NCBI GenBank assembly: GCA_947259405.1
Contig: CAMYLY010000017.1
Location: forward strand, 18,825 to 82,824
Length of the DNA stretch: 64,000 nucleotides
Source of the DNA: an uncultured Gemmatimonadales bacterium
Lineage (GTDB): Bacteria > Gemmatimonadota > Gemmatimonadetes > Gemmatimonadales > GWC2-71-9
Direction of reading: 5' to 3'
The position numbers were made by a program, and so were the translations under genes. This document shows, one piece after another, positions 1-8,210 of the stretch; within the stretch, counting starts at the first letter, position 1; each line of letters starts with the position of its first letter. The notes beneath the pieces are model-generated. The model saw only the letters and a list, made by a program, of their open reading frames with translations, searched no databases and was not told the origin of the DNA.

Positions 1-2
1 CG

Positions 3-977
3 GCGTTGGCCGCTGGCTCGGCAACGATCACGGCCGTCGCAGGCGTCGCGTCGAGTGCTGCATCAGTGACCGTGTTGGCGCCCGCACCACCGGTACCCCC
101 CGGAGGCAATCGTGCGACGGTGTCGGCCGTGCGCATTGCCGGCTTGCGAGACGAAGTTCCGGTGGGGACGTCATTCCGGCTGTCTGCGACGCCCGTCGAC
201 GCGGCCGGCGGCACATTGTCCGGGCGGAACGTGGTTTGGCAATCGAGCAACACCACGGTCGCGGTAGTGGATGGGGTCGGGCAGGTAACGGCGATGGCCG
301 AAGGCTCCGCGAACATCACGGCTACGAGCGAAGCTCGATCGGCGTCGGTGTCGCTCGTGGTGACGCCGGAAGCAGTCGCAGCCGTGACGCTTCGTCCCGA
401 CCGGGTGGATCCGCTCGAGGTGGACCAGCGCGTCGCCCTCACGGCGAGGGCAACGAGCGCGGGAGGGCGGCCGCTGACGGATCGCCAGGAGCAATGGCAG
501 TCGACCAACCCGGCAGTGGCCACCGTGCAGAACGGAGTCGTCCAGGCACGGGGCGCCGGTCAGGCCACGATTCGGGTGACGATCGAAGGTCGGAGCGCCC
601 AAGTCGATATCACAGTACAGGCGGCGACTCCGGAGCCGCCCCCTGTCGTCGTGGATCCGGAACAGGCCGTCCGAAGTGCCGTGGGGTCCTACGCGCAGGC
701 GCTGCAACTCCGGGATTTCCAAGCGCTCCGGCAGGTGTTCCCCACGCTGCCCACGGATCAGGAGAACACGTTGCGCGAATTCCTAGGGCCGCTCAGGGAC
801 CTCACCGTTCAGGTCAACGTGCAGCAGCTCAACGTTGCTGGAGACGTAGCCAACGTGGTCGCCCAGCAGCGCTATGAGTTCACGGATTCCGGGCGCAACC
901 AGGTAGTCGAAGGCGCTCTCACACTTCTCCTGCGACGCGGCTCCGACGGCGTGTGGCGGATTACAGAGACGCGATGA
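3..977 (+). CDS. Ig-like (Big_2) repeat protein with C-terminal NTF2-like domain, 5' partial
   Basis: The reading frame is open to the left edge, so the true start and any signal peptide lie outside the window. The visible part holds the end of one and then two full bacterial Ig-like Big_2 repeats, each closing with the family hallmark G-x-(A/S)-x-I-T-A/R followed by S-A-x-V-x-(V/I)-x-V (roughly residues 1-30, 40-120 and 125-205 of the visible product). A Pro-rich linker (about 207-218) leads to a C-terminal 105-residue domain with the look of a SnoaL/NTF2-like cone fold, an inference from its alternating helix/strand pattern. Such proteins are normally surface-exposed or periplasmic. The stop overlaps the next gene's ATG (ATGA), so the two are probably co-transcribed and translationally coupled. 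No catalytic motif is visible; a binding or adhesive role is likely but unproven. Confidence 0.75.
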   Translation, partial: ALAAGSATITAVAGVASSAASVTVLAPAPPVPPGGNRATVSAVRIAGLRDEVPVGTSFRLSATPVDAAGGTLSGRNVVWQSSNTTVAVVDGVGQVTAMAEGSANITATSEARSASVSLVVTPEAVAAVTLRPDRVDPLEVDQRVALTARATSAGGRPLTDRQEQWQSTNPAVATVQNGVVQARGAGQATIRVTIEGRSAQVDITVQAATPEPPPVVVDPEQAVRSAVGSYAQALQLRDFQALRQVFPTLPTDQENTLREFLGPLRDLTVQVNVQQLNVAGDVANVVAQQRYEFTDSGRNQVVEGALTLLLRRGSDGVWRITETR

Positions 978-2269
978 CGCGCAGGCAGTGGACGGGGCTG
1001 GCCTTTCTCATGGTGGGTTCCGTTGGGTGCTTCGGTGACCCACCGGCCATTGGGCCAGGTGATGTTGTGACGGTGCGCGTCTTCTCGTCGGACTCCGTGC
1101 TCGCGTTAGGCGATACGGTGAGCTTCAGTGCGCAGGGGTTGGATCTCACCGGAGCGTTCGTCGTCGGCAGACCGGCTACATGGGAGTCGGACGCTCCCAA
1201 CGTGGCAACCGTGGACGACAACGGAAGCGTCGTGGGTGCTGGGGTGGGAAGCGCAACGATCACGGCGACCATCGACGGGGTCGTGGGCCAAGCAACCGCG
1301 ACAGTCAGTCTGCCGCAAATTGCTGTCGGGGATTCGAGCCTCGTGTTTGCGGCGATCTTCGGCGACACTGACCCCGATTCCCAGGACGTCGCGGTCGCCA
1401 ACCGGGGTCCGGGCTCGTTGACCGGTTTGACCATCGGTACGATTCAGTATGGCAGTGGGGGGTCAGGCTGGATCACCACGACGTTCGACGCGACGACCGC
1501 GCCCACCGTGGTGACGGTCCGCGCATCGTTGGGCGCTTTGCTCCCTGGGACCTACACGGCAATCGTGCCGGTGCAGGCGGCCGGGGCCGGAAACAGTCCG
1601 GTGAACGTCGACGTGACCTTCACGATCGTCGCTCCGCCGTCCGGCGCACCGGGGATGCTCGCTGTCATCGCCGAGCCAGGAGGGGCGACGGCGAATAGCG
1701 TGTTCACTACGCAGCCCGTCGTCGAGGTTCGTGATTCCGCCGGTGTGCGCGTGTTTGGCGCAACGGTGCCGATCACGGCTTCGATCACGTCGGGCGACGG
1801 CACGCTCATCGGAACCACAACGGTGATACCGGTCAATGGTCAAGCGACGTTCACCGATCTGCAAATCCGAGGTGTCCAGGCTGTCGGCGATACCGTGGGG
1901 TTTGGTGGCCATCGATTGGAGTTCACAGCCCCGGCGACGATGCCGGACACCTCGGTCTCCTTCAACGTGGCCGTGTCGTTCTCCTACAACGTCGAATACA
2001 TGTTCGGCCTGACCTCGACCTCATGCCTCGCATGCCATTCGACGTTCAGTGACCCCGCCGTGCTGGTCAATCAGCCGCCAGCGCTGAACGTGACGGGCTG
2101 TGGAACGCTGGTGGTGCCGTCGAATTCGACGTCGAGTTTCCTCATGCAGAAGCTCGATAACACCCATTCGGGTGGTTGCGGCTCGGTTATGCCACCGGCA
2201 GGCGTGCTCTCCACGCGGCTCCGGAACATGGTCCGGAGTTGGATTGATGAGGGTGCAGTGGAAAACTAG
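974..2269 (+). CDS. Ig-like lipoprotein with C-terminal c-type heme-binding domain
   Basis: I start this at the ATG at 974, which overlaps the previous stop and exposes a lipoprotein signal ending in G-S-V-G-C (Cys at residue 17); an upstream in-frame start at 953 would bury it. The product is about 431 residues. After the lipid anchor come a Big_2 Ig-like repeat (about 20-120), a BACON-like beta-sandwich region (about 125-220), and another Ig-like section (about 230-340). The last 90 residues carry C-L-A-C-H, a CxxCH covalent heme site, followed by an M-P-P motif and a terminal R-x-W-I-D-E-G-A, the layout of the PSCyt1-like cytochrome domain. Established knowledge: CxxCH binds heme c in the periplasm. 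It should sit on the outer membrane or periplasmic face and could accept or pass electrons, or use heme as a sensor. Confidence 0.8.
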   Translation: MTRRQWTGLAFLMVGSVGCFGDPPAIGPGDVVTVRVFSSDSVLALGDTVSFSAQGLDLTGAFVVGRPATWESDAPNVATVDDNGSVVGAGVGSATITATIDGVVGQATATVSLPQIAVGDSSLVFAAIFGDTDPDSQDVAVANRGPGSLTGLTIGTIQYGSGGSGWITTTFDATTAPTVVTVRASLGALLPGTYTAIVPVQAAGAGNSPVNVDVTFTIVAPPSGAPGMLAVIAEPGGATANSVFTTQPVVEVRDSAGVRVFGATVPITASITSGDGTLIGTTTVIPVNGQATFTDLQIRGVQAVGDTVGFGGHRLEFTAPATMPDTSVSFNVAVSFSYNVEYMFGLTSTSCLACHSTFSDPAVLVNQPPALNVTGCGTLVVPSNSTSSFLMQKLDNTHSGGCGSVMPPAGVLSTRLRNMVRSWIDEGAVEN

Positions 2270-2282
2270 CGGTGCTGCCGGC

Positions 2283-3572
2283 TTAGAATACCAACTCCAG
2301 TCCCGTCGTCCACACGAAGTCCGGTAACAGACCTGCATCGGTAACAGGGAGCAGCACGTTCGTCACGAGCACGGTTCCTTCCCGCAGTGAAAACTTCACG
2401 CCGCCGGATGCCGCCACGAGGTTCTGGCGCATGTTGCTGACCTGGCTCGTCTGAAGTTCCCGCTGGAAGGGAACATCGTAAATCGCGTTCCCCGGGAGCG
2501 TGATGCGATTGTCGCCCACCTGCCACTCCGAAATGAAATCGAACGCGAGGGTTGCCCAAGGGGTCATCAGATTGTCGAACCCGACCGTTGCCAGGATCGC
2601 GTCGTTCTGCAAATCGCCCGTGCGAACAAGGTAGCCACCGTTGAGGTGCGGGGAGAAGGAACCAAACTGCGCGGACACGATGCCGACGGCGCGACCGGAG
2701 AAGGCACCGCTTCCCAGCAACTCGGCTTCGTCCCCGGTCGGGAACCGCACGTCGGTGATGATGGCGGCGCCGAACTGCCGCGTCTGGACGACGTTGACCT
2801 TGAGTCGCCCCGCAACGTCCCCGATGCCCGTGGCCGATCCTTCGAGCGACGTGGCCGCGCGAAGAACCGGGCTACTGGGATCGCCCCCGAAGAAGTGGAG
2901 GGCATTGGGACCGAAAGGAGAGATCTGGGCTTCACTCGCTCCGCGAACCCTCGTACGGACGAATGGCACGGCGACGCTGAGGTCGACGAAGTCTGTCAGG
3001 CCGTATGTTGCGAAGACTGAAGTGACCAGGACGTTCACGTCGAGCTGTAACTGCACGGCGATGACATCATTCTCGAACTGCGGGTCGCCCAGCGTGCCGG
3101 CGTTGTCGACGTCCTCGTGGATGAATGTCAATCCGAGATTGTCGGTCGGTGTGCCATTGAGCGTGGTGTAGCTGAGCCCGTTCACGTTCGCGCCGATGAA
3201 GAACCGTCCGCGCCCCAGTGTCTGCGCTCGTTCGGCGAAGATGGGTCCTGCCGACGTGGACGTCCGTACGGGGAGGCCGTTGACAATCGCGAACGTCGCG
3301 CCGCTACTGGTCGCAGAGAGCGGAACCCGGGAGACGCTCTGCCCCACGGCATCCGCCAGGAATGAGATGATGGCAGAGTTGCCAGACGCGGCCGCCGGCA
3401 GGAAATGGTCACCATGACCGTTGGCTGCGCTGATGGAGCCGTCCAAACACAGAGGTTCCCCGCAGTCACCGAATGTGAAGAGCGATGACAACGAGTTACG
3501 GAGCCCTTGTGCGTGGAGTGCTCCTACGGGGAGGAGCACAAGGGCCAGAACGGGAGTGGCTTTCTTGAGCAT
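2283..3572 (-). CDS. outer-membrane beta-barrel protein
   Basis: Start chosen at 3572 because it gives a clean Sec signal peptide, MLKKATPVLALVLLPVGALHA, with cleavage after AHA/AQG; an upstream start would add 33 residues that read poorly and overlap the neighbour's promoter. The mature part (about 410 residues) is rich in alternating hydrophobic/polar strands with many Gly, Asn and Asp turns, and ends in L-E-L-V-F, the C-terminal aromatic typical of BAM-inserted barrels. It resembles the Phenol_MetA_deg-like family of putative outer-membrane transporters, but the match is by general look only. It is convergent with the Ig-like/heme lipoprotein gene (13 bp apart) and divergent from the PrcB-like lipoprotein gene, with about 70 bp for both promoters. 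Confidence 0.7.
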   Translation of the reverse strand: MLKKATPVLALVLLPVGALHAQGLRNSLSSLFTFGDCGEPLCLDGSISAANGHGDHFLPAAASGNSAIISFLADAVGQSVSRVPLSATSSGATFAIVNGLPVRTSTSAGPIFAERAQTLGRGRFFIGANVNGLSYTTLNGTPTDNLGLTFIHEDVDNAGTLGDPQFENDVIAVQLQLDVNVLVTSVFATYGLTDFVDLSVAVPFVRTRVRGASEAQISPFGPNALHFFGGDPSSPVLRAATSLEGSATGIGDVAGRLKVNVVQTRQFGAAIITDVRFPTGDEAELLGSGAFSGRAVGIVSAQFGSFSPHLNGGYLVRTGDLQNDAILATVGFDNLMTPWATLAFDFISEWQVGDNRITLPGNAIYDVPFQRELQTSQVSNMRQNLVAASGGVKFSLREGTVLVTNVLLPVTDAGLLPDFVWTTGLELVF

Positions 3573-3645
3573 CCGATAGAATATCTTCCCGTGCGGTGTC
3601 GAGCAATGCCTCGCGCAGGCTCCAGGGAACATCCATCTTGTGGTC

Positions 3646-4650
3646 ATGATCGAGGGGCGCTCGGTGCACAAAATTCATGTCCTGTTCCTCGTCTTCGCGC
3701 TGGGGATTTCAGCCTGCACCTACGGTCCCCCGGAGTTGGGGAAGCGGGTCACGAACCACGTCGCACGCGGCGAGGATGCTCAATTCGCCTTTGCGGTGCG
3801 TCTCGCGTGGATGCGTCGCCCGACGGGCCTGTCGGCGTTCCCCGATGGCGGGCGGTGGAAGGTCCTGGCCGAGGCCGCTGCGGTGTACACATGCGACACC
3901 CTCTCACTCCGCACAACGCGCATCTGGAATGCTCCCCGTCCGGAGACGATTCGCGCCGGCTTTGAGCCCTGGATGGGGCCGTGGGACGCCGACGGCATCT
4001 ATGTGAGTCTCCGCGGGTATCGGCGGCCGGGTCCGGATCACGCGACGTTGGAACGGTTCGATTATCTCATCGATGCCTCGCGTCGGGTGCGACCGGCCGG
4101 ACCGGAGCAACCACGTGGGCCAGCCACGTCGCGACCGCAGCGCTGCGAAGAGCTGGTGATCGAGCTCGCCGAGAGCGACCATCTTGCCATCGTGGGACCA
4201 GCCGGCGGGCGCCCGCCGCCCATGCCGCCGCTCGTCGACAGTCTGTACGCTCGGCCGATTGCCGTCGATGCGGAGTTTCGACTGCGACGCGGCTTCGATT
4301 ATTCCGAGTACTACGGGGTGCTGCGGTCAGCGCGGGATCTCGAGCGGCTATGGAATCAGCTCGTCCATGTGCGCGAGCCGATGCTGCCGGTGATCGGCAC
4401 GCCGCGTCCGGACCCGCCCGCCGTGGATTTTACGACGACGGCTGTGCTGTGGTTCGCGGACCAGGGTGCCCGAGCGAGCTTCGTCGAATCGCTGGAGCTG
4501 GAACGGCCTGCCTCCGACACGATCCGCGTCGCCGTCACGGTCTTTCACTCGGACTTTGGGTCTCGGCGCCTCAACCTGTGGGCCATCCCACGCACGGCCT
4601 CGCCACTCGCGTTCGAGGTGAAGCACATCTATGAGGTCCGATCGCCGTAG
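3646..4650 (+). CDS. lipoprotein with PrcB-like C-terminal domain
   Basis: The N-terminus is a lipoprotein signal with lipobox G-I-S-A-C at about residues 20-24. Start taken at ATG 3646; GTG at 3640 and GTG 3664 are in-frame alternatives and do not change the anchor. The body has an N-terminal domain of unknown type (about 30-185) and a C-terminal domain (about 225-334) where V-D-F-T-T-T-A-V-L-W-F at about 260-270 resembles the beta-strand signature of PrcB_C, a domain of a protease-complex component in spirochaetes. That assignment is tentative. Nothing catalytic is visible. The gene stands alone, divergent from the barrel gene, and is followed by a region of gene debris. Confidence 0.6.
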   Translation: MIEGRSVHKIHVLFLVFALGISACTYGPPELGKRVTNHVARGEDAQFAFAVRLAWMRRPTGLSAFPDGGRWKVLAEAAAVYTCDTLSLRTTRIWNAPRPETIRAGFEPWMGPWDADGIYVSLRGYRRPGPDHATLERFDYLIDASRRVRPAGPEQPRGPATSRPQRCEELVIELAESDHLAIVGPAGGRPPPMPPLVDSLYARPIAVDAEFRLRRGFDYSEYYGVLRSARDLERLWNQLVHVREPMLPVIGTPRPDPPAVDFTTTAVLWFADQGARASFVESLELERPASDTIRVAVTVFHSDFGSRRLNLWAIPRTASPLAFEVKHIYEVRSP

Positions 4651-4724
4651 GCGGCCCCAACTTGACAACGTTCGGCTGGTTCAGTCGCTTCAGTCTCGCA
4701 AATCGCGGTTCTCAGGAAGACGCT

Positions 4725-4815
4725 ATGGGCACACACGTCCACGATATTCTCGTGGTCGGCGGTGGGGGTGCAGGTCTACGCGCCACGATTGCCATCAGCG
4801 AAGCCGGGGCCAGGC
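4725..4815 (+). pseudogene. 5' remnant of succinate dehydrogenase/fumarate reductase flavoprotein gene
   Basis: An ATG at 4725 with a good Shine-Dalgarno sequence (AGGAAGA, 4 nt upstream) opens the product M-G-T-H-V-H-D-I-L-V-V-G-G-G-G-A-G-L-R-A, then T-I-A-I-S-E-A-G-A. This is the FAD-binding Rossmann dinucleotide motif (G-x-G-x-x-G) exactly where SdhA/FrdA proteins begin. Family members run to about 570-640 residues; here similarity stops after about 29 residues and the frame continues as out-of-frame sequence to a stop near 4964. No SdhB, SdhC or other complex II gene is nearby. I read it as the surviving 5' end of a deleted gene, fused at about 4808 to a fragment of another gene. Confidence 0.6.
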
Positions 4816-5017
4816 GCTGTTCAAGCGGCGGCAGCCCGGATCGGGCCGTTTGGCGCATGAATGGTACGTCAAGGCCATGGAGTGGTTGGAAAAGGCCGAG
4901 GCCCTGCACCCGCCCAATGTCGAGAACGCCAAACTGCGCTGGAATGCGTGCGCCCGTATGCTGATGCAGCATGACTCCATTCGTGAGCCAGAACCGACAC
5001 GACGCCGCAGCTTCTAG
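4808..5017 (+). pseudogene. 3' remnant of a helical (TPR-like) protein gene
   Basis: From about 4808 the other forward frame becomes protein-like: G-Q-A-L-F-K-R-R, then H-E-W-Y-V-K-A-M-E-W-L-E-K-A-E-A-L-H-P-P and L-R-W-N-A-C-A-R-M-L, ending at a stop at 5015-5017. The A-M-E-x-x-E-K-A-E-A-L-x-P-P pattern is TPR-like. Upstream of 4808 this frame is Arg-rich nonsense with no plausible start. The segment therefore looks like the C-terminal 65-70 residues of a lost gene, joined to the flavoprotein fragment. It might be weakly translated from an internal start but is not a complete gene. Confidence 0.5.
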
Positions 5018-5081
5018 CGTAGGTACTCGCCAGGCCGTCTCCGCGCGACCATCTTTCATCGGGCATGACTGACAGCACCCA

Positions 5082-5633
5082 ATGACTACCTGGATCATCG
5101 TGCTGGCCCTCGTTGGTGTGGGGGTCGCATGGACGTTCAATCGGGTCATCGCGCTCCGGCATCGGGCAGGCGCGGCCTGGAGCGACATCGACGTGCAACT
5201 CAAGCGGCGCTGGGACCTGGTGCCGGCGCTCGTGTCAGCTGTGAAAGGATACACGACACACGAGTCGGAAACCCTCGAGCAAGTTGTGAGTGCGAGACAG
5301 CGGGCGATGGCGACCGCGGATACCGGGTCGGTGGCGGCGCGCGGGCAGGAGGAACTGTCGCTGGCGACCGCCGCCAACACGCTCGTCGCCGTGGTCGAAG
5401 ATTACCCCGACCTCAAGGCCAACGAGCACTTCCTCGAGCTGCAGAAGTCGCTCGTCCAGGTGGAGGACACGCTGCAGGCTGCGCGCCGATACTACAACGC
5501 CGTGGTCCGCGACTACAACGTGATGATTGCGAGTTTCCCGACCTTGTTGATTGCCGGGCCGTTTCGGTGGGGTCCACTCGAGTTCTTTCAGATCGATAGC
5601 GATGAACGCGCTGCGCCGGCCGTCGAGCTGTAG
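5082..5633 (+). CDS. lemA: LemA family protein
   Basis: A 183-residue LemA-type protein: one N-terminal membrane helix (about 3-20, out-facing N-terminus), then the characteristic long helical bundle. Family hallmarks are present: the N-R-V-I-A-L-R-H segment, A-W-S-D-I-D-V-Q-L-K-R-R-x-D-L-V-P (about 32-48) and the C-terminal R-R-Y-Y-N-A-V-V-R-D-Y-N (about 135-146). Length is normal for the family. It is followed 4 bp after its stop by a DUF2207 membrane protein, a pairing seen widely in bacteria. The biochemical function of LemA is not established; the pair is assumed to act at the cytoplasmic membrane. Confidence 0.92.
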   Translation: MTTWIIVLALVGVGVAWTFNRVIALRHRAGAAWSDIDVQLKRRWDLVPALVSAVKGYTTHESETLEQVVSARQRAMATADTGSVAARGQEELSLATAANTLVAVVEDYPDLKANEHFLELQKSLVQVEDTLQAARRYYNAVVRDYNVMIASFPTLLIAGPFRWGPLEFFQIDSDERAAPAVEL

Positions 5634-5637
5634 GGCC

Positions 5638-7380
5638 ATGTCGCTGTCACTTGGGCACCGTTGGTTGGTACCGCTCGCCCTGGCTGTCGCCCTTGGTACG
5701 GTGGCGTTCGGGTCGGCGGCCGCGCAGGGCGACTGGTACATCGACAACTTCGATGTTCGCGCCGAGATCCTGGCGGACGGTGGTCTCACGGTCACCGAGA
5801 CGATCACGGCGGTCTTCAATGTGCCGAAGCACGGGATCTACCGCACCATCCCCATCCACTACAACGTCGCATTCCACCAATACTCGTTGCGGTTCAGGCT
5901 CGTGAGCGTGACGGACGCCGCGGGCACAGATCGGCAGACGAAGGTTAGCCGCGACGGATTCAGTCAGCGGATACGCATTGGCAGCCCCGACTTCCGGGTG
6001 CAGGGCAGGGAGGTGTATCAGATCACCTATCAGGTGTATCGGGCCATTCTGCACGAGCAGGATCGCACCGTCCTGCGGTGGAACGCCACAGGCAATGAGT
6101 GGGGCGTACCGATCAACAGCTCGAAGGTTACCGTCATGCTACCCACGACACTTGGGGATCAACTCGTCGCGTACGACGCGTGGACCGGTGTCTATGGCGC
6201 GGCGGGGAAAGAGTTCACGAGTCATCGGGCGGACGACCGCTCGATCGAGTTCATGACGGACACGCTCCAGCCCCGAGAAGGCATCACGATTGAGGTCTCC
6301 CTGCCTGAATCGATCGTCGCTGAGGTGGGCCTGCTGCGACGCTTGGGCTGGATTCTCATGGACAATTTGGTCTACGGTGTCTTTCTCCTTGTGCTGGGTG
6401 GGTGTCTGACGTATTGGCTCAAGCGGGGACGCGATCTCCCGGGACGGGGGACCGTCGTCGTGCAGTACGAGCCGCCTGACGACCTCGGGCCAGCTGAAGT
6501 CGGTACGGTGGTCGATGAGACGGTCCATATGCACGACATCTCCGCGGCCATCGTGGACCTCGCCGTGCGGGGGTACATCGAGATTGAAGACGTCTCAACC
6601 AAGAAGCTCTTGGTGTTCACGGACCAGGACTACCGGTTTAGGAGAAAGAAGGAGCCGACGGACCTGCGGGAACACGAGCGTCTCTTGTTCAAAGGAATCT
6701 TCGAAGGGGCAGACAGCCAGAAACTCTCAGAGCTCAAGTTTGAGTTCCACGAGACAGTCTCCGATGTGAAGAGCGAGATTTACCGGAGTCTGACCAAGCG
6801 AGGCTACTTCGACGGGAATCCCACTCATATACGACAGGCGTTTCCCGCGGTCGCCATTCTCATCGCGGTCATCCTGTTCGTCGGGGTCGCCTTCCTGCAG
6901 ATGTGGACGATCGGCACGACCTACATCGCGCCGATCGTCATCGCCGGCGTTTTGTCGCTGGTCACGATCCTGTTGTTCAGCCGTATCATCCCGCGCAAGA
7001 CGCGAAAGGGTCGGCTGGCGTGGGAGGGTATCAAGGGATTAGAGGAGTACATCCAGCGGGCGGAACGCCGGGAGCTACAAGCCCAGGAGCGCCGTGGCGT
7101 CTTCGAGCGGTTGTTACCGTATGCGATTGCGTTGGGGCTGGCAGATCGCTGGGCGACCGCGTTTGAGGGGATCTACCGGGAGCCGCCCAACTGGTACCGT
7201 GGGCGGTACGACGACGGATTCTCCACTGTGTATTTCGTCCACTCTCTCAACCACTCTGTGACGGCGATGAACGCGTCGCTTCCGGCGCAGCCCCGGTCTT
7301 CTGGTGGTTCATCCGGGGGATTCTCGGGAGGCGGATTCTCCGGTGGTGGTTTTGGGGGAGGTGGAGGCGGGTCGTGGTGA
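5638..7380 (+). CDS. DUF2207 family membrane protein
   Basis: Start set at ATG 5638, 4 bp after the lemA stop, because it yields a signal peptide ending A-F-G-S-A-A-A-Q-G (about residues 1-27); the frame itself runs further upstream inside lemA. Next comes an extracytoplasmic beta-rich domain beginning D-W-Y-I-D-N-F-D-V (DUF2207 hallmark), a membrane helix at about 240-260, a cytoplasmic part, a pair of helices at about 400-450, and a Gly/Ser-rich tail, S-G-G-F-S-G-G-G-F-S-G-G-G-F-G. All are typical of the family, and the 580-residue length is normal. Established knowledge: DUF2207 proteins commonly neighbour LemA; their function is unknown. Co-transcription with lemA is very likely. Confidence 0.92.
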   Translation: MSLSLGHRWLVPLALAVALGTVAFGSAAAQGDWYIDNFDVRAEILADGGLTVTETITAVFNVPKHGIYRTIPIHYNVAFHQYSLRFRLVSVTDAAGTDRQTKVSRDGFSQRIRIGSPDFRVQGREVYQITYQVYRAILHEQDRTVLRWNATGNEWGVPINSSKVTVMLPTTLGDQLVAYDAWTGVYGAAGKEFTSHRADDRSIEFMTDTLQPREGITIEVSLPESIVAEVGLLRRLGWILMDNLVYGVFLLVLGGCLTYWLKRGRDLPGRGTVVVQYEPPDDLGPAEVGTVVDETVHMHDISAAIVDLAVRGYIEIEDVSTKKLLVFTDQDYRFRRKKEPTDLREHERLLFKGIFEGADSQKLSELKFEFHETVSDVKSEIYRSLTKRGYFDGNPTHIRQAFPAVAILIAVILFVGVAFLQMWTIGTTYIAPIVIAGVLSLVTILLFSRIIPRKTRKGRLAWEGIKGLEEYIQRAERRELQAQERRGVFERLLPYAIALGLADRWATAFEGIYREPPNWYRGRYDDGFSTVYFVHSLNHSVTAMNASLPAQPRSSGGSSGGFSGGGFSGGGFGGGGGGSW

Positions 7381-7430
7381 TCGCAGCTTAGCTGCAGAGT
7401 GTAGAGTGCGCGTTGGGTGGGGAAGAAGGG

Positions 7431-7598
7431 TTAGAGCAGCAGGCCGATCAGCAGCGCGATGCCGAGCAAGACGGCGCCGACGAGGACCACGATGGCGACG
7501 ATGACTGTCGCGGCCCACTTCCAACCGATTCGGCGCAGAAACTCGAACAACCCTACGCCAAAGACGGCCTGGATCAAGCGCCTCAGTATTTCGAGCAC
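7431..7598 (-). CDS. small membrane protein
   Basis: A 55-residue protein if begun at GTG 7598, where AGGGGA lies 7 nt upstream; an in-frame ATG at 7661 would give 76 residues but has no comparable ribosome site. It has an amphipathic N-terminal half (L-E-I-L-R-R-L-I-Q-A-V-F) and one very hydrophobic helix at the C-terminus (A-T-V-I-V-A-I-V-V-L-V-G-A-V-L-L-G-I-A). I do not recognise the family. It is convergent with the DUF2207 gene and lies downstream of the HTH regulator gene on the same strand, about 100 bp away, so it may be the last gene of that operon. Confidence 0.5.
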   Translation of the reverse strand: MLEILRRLIQAVFGVGLFEFLRRIGWKWAATVIVAIVVLVGAVLLGIALLIGLLL

Positions 7599-7697
7599 GG
7601 TGACGTCCCCTAGTTGGTTGTAGTGGACTGTACGTGAGCGATTAGCGTGGAGTTTCGCCACGGATCAGATCTGCAATCTGTCATCCACCCCTCACCC

Positions 7698-7907
7698 CTA
7701 CCTGTGCTCGAAAACCTCGTCCACCGTCAGCCCGAAGGTCTCGGCGATCCGAAATGCCAACGCGAGCGACGGGACATAGCGACCACGCTCCAGGAGTATG
7801 ATGGTCTGGCGGGTGCACCCAACCTGATCGGCCAGCTCCTGCTGCGTCATCTCATCCGCGTGAAACCGCAGAAACCGGATGTGGTTGCTGATCTCAGCCT
7901 TCGCCAT
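7698..7907 (-). CDS. Cro/C1-type helix-turn-helix transcriptional regulator
   Basis: Starting at ATG 7907 gives a 69-residue one-domain regulator of the XRE/YozG-like type. The HTH is plain: M-T-Q-Q-E-L-A-D-Q-V-G-C-T-R-Q-T-I-I (helices 2 and 3, about 20-37), then L-E-R-G-R-Y-V-P-S-L-A-L-A and the ending F-G-L-T-V-D-E-V-F-E. The first codons overlap the end of the membrane-protein gene to its right by 14 bp, so both are translated from one mRNA. In other bacteria this tiny-regulator plus small-membrane-protein pair is common, the regulator probably controlling its own operon through the AT-rich operator near 8225. Confidence 0.88.
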   Translation of the reverse strand: MAKAEISNHIRFLRFHADEMTQQELADQVGCTRQTIILLERGRYVPSLALAFRIAETFGLTVDEVFEHR

Positions 7908-8112
7908 GGCGTGCGACGAACCAGTAGCCAACCAGGATACCGACGGACTGGCCAATGAAGTTGAAGATGATGATCGACCCGAAGAGCAGATACAGATAGA
8001 CGACCGGCACGGCACCCTGATCGTGAAACCGATTGGCTAACGCCAGGATCCACGCGGCCAAGGCGACCAAGACCACCCCCGACTGGATCGCGCCCGCGCG
8101 GCTCAGGACCAC
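7894..8112 (-). CDS. two-helix membrane protein paired with HTH regulator
   Basis: A 72-residue protein from GTG 8112. Two hydrophobic helices are visible: about residues 9-26 (A-I-Q-S-G-V-V-L-V-A-L-A-A-W-I-L-A-L) and 38-66, separated by a short polar loop with F-H-D-Q-G. No known catalytic motif. Its start overlaps the stop of the 35-residue ORF to its right, and its 3' end overlaps the HTH gene start, which together form a tightly coupled minus-strand operon. Probably an envelope sensor or partner whose level is set by the regulator; function unknown. Confidence 0.65.
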   Translation of the reverse strand: MVLSRAGAIQSGVVLVALAAWILALANRFHDQGAVPVVYLYLLFGSIIIFNFIGQSVGILVGYWFVARHGEG

Positions 8113-8210
8113 TTACGCGGCCAAACGCGGTAGAGTACGAAGGCGGCGACGACCGCCAGGGCCAACACGGTCCCGAGCATGGGGCCCGACCAGATGCTTG
8201 CGAATTCCAT
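8103..8210 (-). CDS. 35-residue single-helix membrane peptide
   Basis: Begins at ATG 8210 behind an excellent ribosome site (AGGAGGGGCT directly before the ATG) and encodes 35 residues: a short polar start (M-E-F-A-S-I-W-S-G-P), one membrane helix (L-G-T-V-L-A-L-A-V-V-A-A-F-V-L-Y) and a positively charged tail (R-V-W-P-R-K-W-S). The strong ribosome site, the coherent positive-inside topology and the stop that overlaps the next gene's GTG argue that it is real. It would be the first gene of the HTH operon. Function unknown. Confidence 0.6.
   Translation of the reverse strand: MEFASIWSGPMLGTVLALAVVAAFVLYRVWPRKWS

Noticed and set aside
4725..5017. Working succinate dehydrogenase subunit or a real fused gene
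   Set aside because: Only 29 codons of flavoprotein sequence, no FAD-binding remainder, and the two fragments are in different frames.
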